Positions 57,346 through 64,000 of a stretch of 64,000 bases of DNA are shown here, one piece after another. The notes beneath the pieces were generated by a model that was not told where the DNA came from, did no database searches, and was given only the letters and a program-made list of their open reading frames with translations. The stretch spans positions 62,715,060-62,779,059 of the forward strand of contig CM069447.1 of assembly GCA_035610835.1 (NCBI GenBank), given 5' to 3'. Positions within the stretch are counted from its first letter, which is position 1, and the number at the start of each line of letters is the position of its first letter. The stretch is from Ophiura sarsii. Taxonomy: Eukaryota; Echinodermata; Ophiuroidea; Amphilepidida; Ophiuridae. The position numbers and the translations under genes are program-made.

Positions 57346-57430
57346 TCTGGGAGCTAAAGTACACTTTTTCCTCAAAATCTAATAGGCAATGTATCCTTCC
57401 CACACTGTTGAATTTTGAAGCTTTATCAAT

Positions 57431-57935
57431 TCAACTAGCCGATATTGTATGCCTTGATTCAGCACAAAACTAACCTGAGTCATTAAATAGCTGCTTCAAG
57501 GTAGACTGGATCTCCAGTCTCTGGCATAGCCTAGGGATCTAGACTAATCTTTTTAAGACTGATTTCAACATAAAAAGAAATAAAGAGTTAAATTGAGGGA
57601 AAACGTTGAGAAACCTCGATGTCTTTTTTGAAGACAGTTCTTGTTTGCGTCTATTTCACGATCGGCCGTACCGGAAACTTCGTCTGTTTGGATAACGGAC
57701 GTCGTGGTTATCTGAACAAATGTACGGCTGTTTGGTCATTTTGCACGACTGTTAGGCATTTTTACGTTCGTTTGAAAAATTGGACGCGTCTGTTGATACG
57801 GCTGTTTGGGCTTTTTTGACAATTTACATAGCTCAAATATTCAAATATTTCTAATCATAGATAGGCCTACATGTATGAAGAAAAGTAATGCCAGTAGTGA
57901 GACGAGCAATGTACACGTAGCCTACATGTATACAG
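57431..57935. other. No gene recognised
   Basis: A 66-codon frame at 57619-57819 has no recognised domain. Nothing else is seen. Confidence 0.4.
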
Positions 57936-58192
57936 GGTGAGTCAAAATATTGAGGTCCCGATTTCACAGATTTTTTTAAACCAGTGAAAATCAAAAATGA
58001 ATATATTTAATGATTTGCTCAGCAAGAAAGTATTGTTAGATATAACCTACATTTTATTTAATTCAAATTGGTTATTAGAAACGAAAGATATGTGCATTTT
58101 CCCAAATTCTGTGAAATTCTATATGTTGTAACATGTCCAAGGGATCATGTAAGATTAACGCGCCCCTTTTGAATAACTCAAACAATGGCATG
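57936..58192. mobile_element. Mariner-like end repeat, copy 2
   Basis: It starts CAGGGTGAGTCAAAATATTG after a TA and matches 44278-44535 over its length. Its right limit falls exactly where LINE sequence begins (about 58195), so one element cut into the other. Confidence 0.68.
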
Positions 58193-58195
58193 TTG

Positions 58196-58670
58196 GTATA
58201 CTCAACGCTGAAATTTTGCAATGTGTGAGTTCGGAAGACCATAAAGGAGGTTGTTACATTGATCAAGGCATGAATAAGTATTTCCGTAGATTTTTGATTG
58301 AGAAAATTCCGAATACGACCTATCTTGTATAAAGCAAACGAAGCTTAACGACAATAATACATAGTCATTCATTTTAAGATCACTCTCGAAAATTACTCCG
58401 AGGTTACGTGCACTTTTTACCATGTTTACAGGGTGTATGGGAACATTGGCAATTTCAACAGGTGATAAATGAGAGGAGTTTCTAAAACGAGATGTAATAT
58501 GAATAACTTTAGTTTTGTCCTCATTTAATTTTAAATTATTAGCATTAGACCAGGCCCTGATATCATTCAAGTTTGGTGATCATTGAATGGTCAGAGTTTT
58601 TCAAAATAACATAAACTTGTTGCGTATCATCGGCATATATCATTTTACCGCAACCAAAATAGTTCTATTG
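58196..58670 (-). pseudogene. CR1/L2-like LINE fragment
   Basis: On the minus strand from 58670: KMIYADDTQQVYVI holds the catalytic YADD box of a reverse transcriptase. After a frameshift near 58580 come NDIRAWSNANNLKLNEDKTK, a SARNLGVIFESDLKMNDYV segment and YGLPNSHIAKFQR. These match the palm and thumb of CR1/L2 LINEs. The copy is cut at 58196 by the mariner-like repeat. Confidence 0.82.
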
Positions 58671-58929
58671 TCTTTGCGGTTATGTTTTTGAATAGGCCTA
58701 GTTCAATATCCAAACAGGTGTTCATCATAACAAAGAAATCTTAAGCAAGTGCAATATTGACATTCATCAGTCAAGAAGTATTATGCAAGTCCAACGGAGC
58801 TTCCGTTTACGGTTTTCAAATGTTCAAAGGATTCCGTCAAAATGTTGCATACAGGATATATCCATAAGATATTCAATGATCATGATGATCATGGAACTGA
58901 TAGAAAACAGACAAAACTTATTATTTTAA

Positions 58930-59110
58930 TCTGACGCGCCCAGCTTTCCAAAGTGGTGGGGACATAATAGCAGATGCCCCCCCCCCCCCTTTTTAATGCA
59001 TGAGTGAAGATAATAGTGAATTAGGATTAGTGGCGTAACTAGAGGGGGGCGATCGCCCCACCACCAATATTGACTGTGTCGGTTGCTCGTTGCTCGTGTC
59101 GCTCCGCGCA
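58930..59110. mobile_element. Degraded G-rich hAT-like fragment
   Basis: A C run at 58979-58989 and TAGTGGCGTAACTAGAGGGGGG at 59030 recall the CAGTGGCGTAGC family. The ends are not paired. Confidence 0.4.
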
Positions 59111-59420
59111 TGTTTCTTTAATCGCTCAATCTTGTCGGTTCACTTTCATTTCTTGCTCCCTCAATATAAAAACCAGGTTTTGCCAGTGCGGGCTCCCACA
59201 GATGGATCTTTTGAAACTTTATAAATAATACCAATTAGGGCCTACACATGAAAGAGGAGTCGTTATTGCATTTGAACTATTGTTAAGGTATACAAAATAC
59301 TATTAAACATGTTAAAATGTACAAAGGCTTTCTAGTAGTCACAAATTATCCCTAAATGTTTTATTCAGCGGAGACACTTTGGATTTATAAATGACGGATC
59401 GCTAGCAAACAACAATATTA
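59111..59420. other. No gene or repeat recognised
   Basis: AT-rich sequence with no supported feature. Confidence 0.4.
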
Positions 59421-60470
59421 TATGGTCATGTGTTTTAAGCTCGCCTCCTTTCGCGTTACACACAGATTTTGGCTTTCGCGACATGATTTTAACTTTACAC
59501 ATTTATATTTGCTTGTATAGGCTACCCCTGAGGTAGTAAAAGTATACATTTTCTGAAGGGAAATTGCATGAGGAAACGAAATATGCCATTGAAATTATAG
59601 TACGACAAAGAACTAAAATGGTATGATCGGAAATGTTCGGGAAAATATCAGAGTTTTTAATTTTCAATTTGAGATCCATATATTTTTTATACCTACCCCT
59701 ATCATTATTTACTTTACATATTTGAATTCCTCATGAAATTACCCATTAGACGATATAATTGTCAAAGTTACTACGTCGGTATGGTAATTATACCGGCTAG
59801 TGAATATCTCCAATTTTTATTTTATATATTTTTAGAATTTTCAGAAATATTTGTTTAAGGATGAACCCTTCCCTGATATAAACTGCATTTCTGAATTCCT
59901 CTAGTTACAAGCTTTCCAAAAATGTATACTTTTGCTATCATAGGTTGAAAACTTTTTCTGTTATAGTCATTTTTATAAATCCGGTAAATTGAGGCTGATT
60001 ATTCATATTGACTGTGTAGCGAATAGGAAGAAATGATGTTCATGGTCTTATCCATAATTAATTAGTTGTTAATAGTTGACAAATCTGTTGAACCACATAC
60101 TTAAAGAATACTAATTATCCTTTAAAATGGGACCAGAATGGTGTTTGTAACATTAGGGGATGACTAGTTATTGTAAAAAGAACAAAACCTAGGATTATCC
60201 CCATTGAGTTTGTACAGGCGGCACCCCTTCCGGTGGCACCCTCCAGCACCACCTGGTCCCCAAACATCAAACAGCTGTATCTCCCATTCTGTATTAGCTA
60301 TACCAATGCCATTCTGCAGGCAGATAGCTTGTTATTAGGGCTTTAAAATGATACAATTTGTTGAGATAGCTTTTGTGGTTTTAAAAATATTTGAGGAAAA
60401 TGACAGCATGAAACTAAAAAATGTAACAGCACCCCCCTATTGGGAGGCGAGATCATAACGCGTGACCATA
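59421..60470 (-). mobile_element. 1.1 kb non-autonomous element, copy 2
   Basis: It is the reverse orientation of 34838-35915 and matches over the whole length. The ends TATGGTCATGTGTTTTAAGC and CATAACGCGTGACCATA are inverted and TA lies outside both. It has no long frame. Confidence 0.8.
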
Positions 60471-60844
60471 TACTAATATTTGTGCTTCAGACTCAGCTTT
60501 GTTTCTTAATATCACATAGATCTTACACAATCACAATAGTTTAAACATCATTGTTCAGGATATTTAACATTTTACTTGCAGAAATGAAACATCATTTTAT
60601 ACCATTTTAAATATAAAAACATGAGTTTGGTTGACTTTCCCCCTAAGCTGTGGCACATTCAAGATTAATGAACAAATTATGTACATTTTTGTTTTGTTTC
60701 TATACAAATGAACAATAAACAAACTTGTTTTTCCTTACTATTCGATGTGATCCTACGATTTGACAAGCCTTGAGTTGGAATCTGTATTTATTGTTTTACT
60801 GAGTTTTCTTTCTCAGTTACAAAATGCAAGTATAATTATATCCA

Positions 60845-61490
60845 GACTGTAATGGGTCATACAACCTCATGGCTATAAACGATCTATATTGTAGCATCAC
60901 AAACGATCTAGACAACAAATTGCACTGTCTATGTATTGTTCTTGACGTCAGTATTAAGGCCTTTGATACCCTAGCTAAATCATGATATTCTTCTCCACAA
61001 ACTCAATACTTATGGTATTAGAGGCCATGCAAATACATGGATTGAAAGTTACAGCATGATGTCTATAACCAAAGAACCTCTTGTGAAGGTAAAATAGTGT
61101 GCGGAGTACCACAGGGTTCTATTCTTGGGCCGCTATTGTTTTTGCTTTACATAATGATGTTCCCCTCTCCTCACCCACTTCCCATTTCATAATTTTTTTG
61201 CTGATGACACAAACATTCTCTTTTCCCACAGTGATCCTGATCAACTTGAAAATCTAATCAACAATGAACTTAATAACATTTCAAATTGGTTTAAACTTAA
61301 TAAACTATCCCTTAATATCGATAAAACTTACTTCATGATATTTAAAAATAAACATAGTACTAAACCTGATCTAAACCTTAAAATTGTAATTGATAATAAT
61401 AATATTGATAAAGTTGAAATAACTAAATTTCTTGGTATCCTAATTGACAATAATTAGTCATGGAAAGCTCATACATCCCATATATCTCAA
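60845..61490 (+). pseudogene. Non-LTR reverse transcriptase fragment
   Basis: Broken frames carry NDLDNKLHCLCIVLDVSIKA (first catalytic region, near 60900), CGVPQGSILGPLLFLLY near 61103, FFADDTNILFSHSDPDQLEN near 61195 (catalytic FADD) and NWFKLNKLSLNIDKTYFMIF near 61285, then KFLGILIDNN before a TAG. The order is that of a jockey/CR1-type reverse transcriptase. Several stops and frameshifts show a dead copy. It differs from the 58.2 kb and 42.6 kb fragments. Confidence 0.82.
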
Positions 61491-61513
61491 ATAGTTTCGG
61501 TAGTTTTTATACA

Positions 61514-62175
61514 TTTTACTGTAAAATAACGGGATAATAATACTCTCTGCAGTGATTGTATAGGTCAAATAAGTATCTGTTATTTAACATTGGAACTGTA
61601 AGAATTGCTGTGATTTTACGTTGACCATAATTTAATTTACCGTCAAAGTAACGGTTACTACCGTGGTTTCTTATTTTAACGGTATTTTGTTTATAAATAT
61701 ACGATAGATAAGCGTTTTTTGTACATATTACTGTAAAATGACGGGATAATAATACTCTCTGCAGTGATTTTACAGGTCAAAATAAATATCTGTTATTTAA
61801 CATTGGAACTGTAAGAATTGCTGTGATTTTACGTTGACCATAATTTAATTTACCGTCAAAGTAACGGTTACTACCGTGGTTTCTTATTTTAACGGTATTT
61901 TGTTTATAAATATACGATAGATAAGCGTTTTTGTACATATTACTGTAAAATGACGGGATAATAATACTCTCTGCAGTGATTTTACAGGTCAAAATAAATA
62001 TCTGTTATTTAACATTGGAACTGTAAGAATTGCTGTGATTTTCCGTTGACCGTAATTTAATTTACCGTCAAAGTAACGGTTACTACCGTGGTTTCTAATT
62101 TTAACGGTATTTTGTATATAAATATACGATAGATAAGCGTTTTTGTACATTTTACTGTTAAATATCGGGATAATA
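61514..62175. repeat. 212-base tandem repeat, three copies plus a partial
   Basis: GTAAAATRACGGGATAATAA recurs at 61521, 61733, 61945 and, altered, 62157: an exact 212-base spacing each time. Copies are nearly identical. The unit has TTTTACTGTAAAA and TTACCGTCAAAGTAACGG self-complementary segments. It starts directly after the LINE fragment. Confidence 0.9.
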
Positions 62176-62284
62176 ATATATAGTTTAATAACATGTTATA
62201 ATAAAAGTTACAGATCGGGAATGATGTATGTAGCTCTGCTACATCGCCCAGAATTCCTATTATTTGCCCACCCTGTGTTTACAT

Positions 62285-62580
62285 CACGGTTGACAACTGG
62301 CATTGAAATATAATTATTAACGGTTCCTGTAATTTTACATCACGGTTAACAACTGGCATTCAGAATGCCAGTATTTTACCGGGTTTTTTACTGAAATATA
62401 AATATTAACGGTACCTGTGATTTAACATTACGGTTGACAACTGGCGTCCGGTCCTGATTGCCAGTATTTTACCGGTTTTTTACTGACATTATGGTTAACG
62501 GTATCTGTAATTTAACATTACGGTTGACAACTGGCGTCCTGATTGCCAGTATTTTACCGTTTTTTTACAGGTATATTTCT
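62285..62580. repeat. Imperfect tandem repeat of CGGTTGACAACTGGC
   Basis: CGGTTRACAACTGGC recurs at 62287, 62343, 62431 and 62521, with GCCAGTATTTTACCGG after the last three. Spacing is 56, 88 and 90 bases. It uses motifs also seen in the 212-base unit (TTTTACTG, AACGGT), so both may belong to one element. Confidence 0.78.
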
Positions 62581-62620
62581 AACAGTGTAATTCAGTGTTT
62601 ACCTTATAATTATAGTATTT

Positions 62621-63988
62621 TCATTGTATATACACTTCATGGTTGGTTGGTTCGGTCCTGTCATGACAGACAGCTCGTGACCTTACAGACATGACAGATA
62701 CTACACCATAACGATTTTCAGTAATGGAGTAACAATCACGGAGAGGGTGTCCAGTAATCCGAGGTCTGCCTTTCTTTCTCTTCCCTTCAAACATGCCTTG
62801 CATGATCATCTTCTCTAGGTTGTTACCCTTGCGACGTGAGAAATGGCCAAAGTAGCTCAACATTTGGGTGTTGATAGCATGAAGACGTCGTTTAGACACC
62901 CCGATTTCTTCAGTAATACTGGCAGTGGTCCTTCTCATTGTCCATGAGATGCGAAGCATACGCCTCCAACACCACATCTCGAAAGCAGCTATTCTGTTTT
63001 TGTCAGCTTTTCCACGTCCACGTCTCACATGCATACATGGCAATTGGAAATACAAGGGCTTGGACAAGCCTGGTTTTTGTTGTTCTGGTTATTCCTCTGT
63101 CAGCCCAGATCTTGCTTAGGTTGACCATTGCTGATCTAGCCATTGCTAAACGGTGTCTAATTTCTTGGCTGCAACCACCCTCTTTGGTAATCAGGGATCC
63201 AAGAAAGTTGAATTTCGAGACTAATTCCACCTCATTACCATCAATTATGAGAGGCTCTCCCACACCATCTGTGCCTATGGACATTAGATGTAGCCCAAGT
63301 TGCTCACTCTCCACCTTGACTTTCTTCAGAAGTTCCGCCATCTCTTCCATATTTGTTGCAAACAGGGTGGTGTCGTCGGCATAACGTAGGTTGTGTATTT
63401 GATATCCACCTACTGACAGCCCCCTGGTCAATCATCCAATGCACGTCTCATTATAGACTCTGCATAAAGGTTGAAGAGTGCTGGTGAAAGTATGCCCCTT
63501 GACGGACTCCCTGACCTAGAGCAAACCAGTCACTATTTCCTTTCTCAGTTCGAACACAGACAGCTTAACCATCATATAGATTGCGAATTAGGTGGACGAG
63601 GTGGTAATGGATTCATATTTCTTCACTATAGTGCTGTCCATAATGCCGAATATCTCACACAATCAAAGACCTTAGCATAGTCTATAAAGCACATGGAGAG
63701 CTCCCTCTGGAATTCAAAACATTTTTCCATTATGTGACGTACATTGGCTATCTGATCTCTTGTGCCGCGGCCTTTCCGGAAACCGGCTTGCTCAGCAGGA
63801 AGTTCACGTTCAAGATGAGGTCTAAGACGTTCGTTGAAGATGTGCAGCAGGATTTTGCTTGCATGTGATATCAGAGCGATAGTACGATGATTTTTACATT
63901 CGCTAGCATCTTCTTTCTTTGGAAGTGTTAGGAAAACTGATCTCTTCCAATCCTCTGACTTCCACACAGTATTGCACAGCTTTTGCAT
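62621..63988 (-). pseudogene. RTE-like LINE, reverse transcriptase to 3' end
   Basis: It runs off the right edge. On the minus strand, 63988-63626 reads SEDWKRSVFLTLPKKEDASE, CKNHRTIALISHASKILLHI, EQAGFRKGRGTRDQIANVRH and FIDYAKVFDCV (first catalytic aspartate). A frameshifted part near 63540-63440 keeps LGQGVRQG and YAESIMRRALDD-like sequence. 63431-63003 holds LRYADDTTLFATN (catalytic YADD) and FNFLGSLITKEGG. 63067-62621 ends with RRMLRISWTMRRT and KRKKGRPRITG. This order fits animal RTE-like endonuclease-reverse transcriptases. At least two frameshifts make this copy inactive. Confidence 0.85.
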
Positions 63989-64000
63989 AATAACTGCTAC

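Larger units (their letters stand above)
55559..57430. mobile_element. Foldback element with palindrome-array ends
   Basis: AAAAAGTGTACTTTAGGTCC at 55583 is matched in inverted form (AGCTAAAGTACACTTTTT) near 57351, and AAGCTTCAAAAT occurs in inverted form just outside each. Immediately inside each end lies an array of CGATACTGG palindromes. The roughly 950-base centre (56030-56990) has no convincing frame. An inverted pair of ends made of short tandem palindromes resembles foldback transposons, but I know no family with this unit. Confidence 0.72.

Noticed and set aside
57619..57819. 66-codon frame starting MSFLKTVLVCVYF
   Set aside because: No domain, no splice signals that fit and no neighbour support; best treated as chance.

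Overview
This window looks like nuclear DNA from an invertebrate animal. It is AT-rich, genes are split by long introns with GT-AG borders, and it is crowded with metazoan transposon debris: hAT-like, TTAA-type, mariner-like and Harbinger-like miniature elements, CR1/L2-like and RTE-like LINEs, tRNA-derived SINE sequence and one Ty3/gypsy element. The mix suits a marine invertebrate, perhaps a hemichordate or echinoderm, but no sequence here fixes the species. One 100-base assembly gap lies at 31174-31273.

Region 1 (about 1.1-26.4 kb, + strand) carries one host gene. Six exons (1187-1564, 5509-7107, 11431-11621, 16246-17592, 23426-23681, 26187-26368) join with matching phases to about 1,318 codons. 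The protein starts with a phosphotyrosine-binding (PTB)-like domain, then has a basic/serine-rich linker, ankyrin repeats, a low-complexity region with a degenerate 17-residue repeat, and an alpha-helical C-terminal part that continues beyond the last exon seen. Exon 2 has a one-base frameshift in a G run. The introns hold many miniature transposons, a 0.9 kb foldback structure with tRNA-derived sequence in both arms, a SINE, and a satellite made of 21-base hairpins.

Region 2 (26.4-42.6 kb) has no securely recognised gene. It holds nested miniature elements with terminal inverted repeats (several with clear target-site duplications), a second hairpin satellite with a 36-base period (29.5-30.6 kb), a LINE 3' end, a 1.1 kb two-copy element, and a candidate small last exon on the minus strand at 34250-34335.

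Region 3 (42.6-44.2 kb, minus strand) has a broken CR1/L2-like LINE and an exon encoding a CARD-like death-fold domain with a lysine/serine-rich tail. Its splice phase fits the candidate exon at 34.3 kb.

Region 4 (47.1-52.1 kb, + strand) is a decayed Ty3/gypsy gag-pol followed directly by the 3' end of a non-LTR element. Region 5 (52-64 kb) holds a GC-rich palindrome complex (53.9-55.0 kb), a 1.9 kb foldback element whose two ends are arrays of 20-base palindromes (55.6-57.4 kb), LINE fragments, two tandem arrays, and an RTE-like LINE that runs off the right edge.

The only host genes supported are the PTB-ankyrin gene and the CARD gene. The most unusual features are the hairpin satellites and the palindrome-array foldback element.
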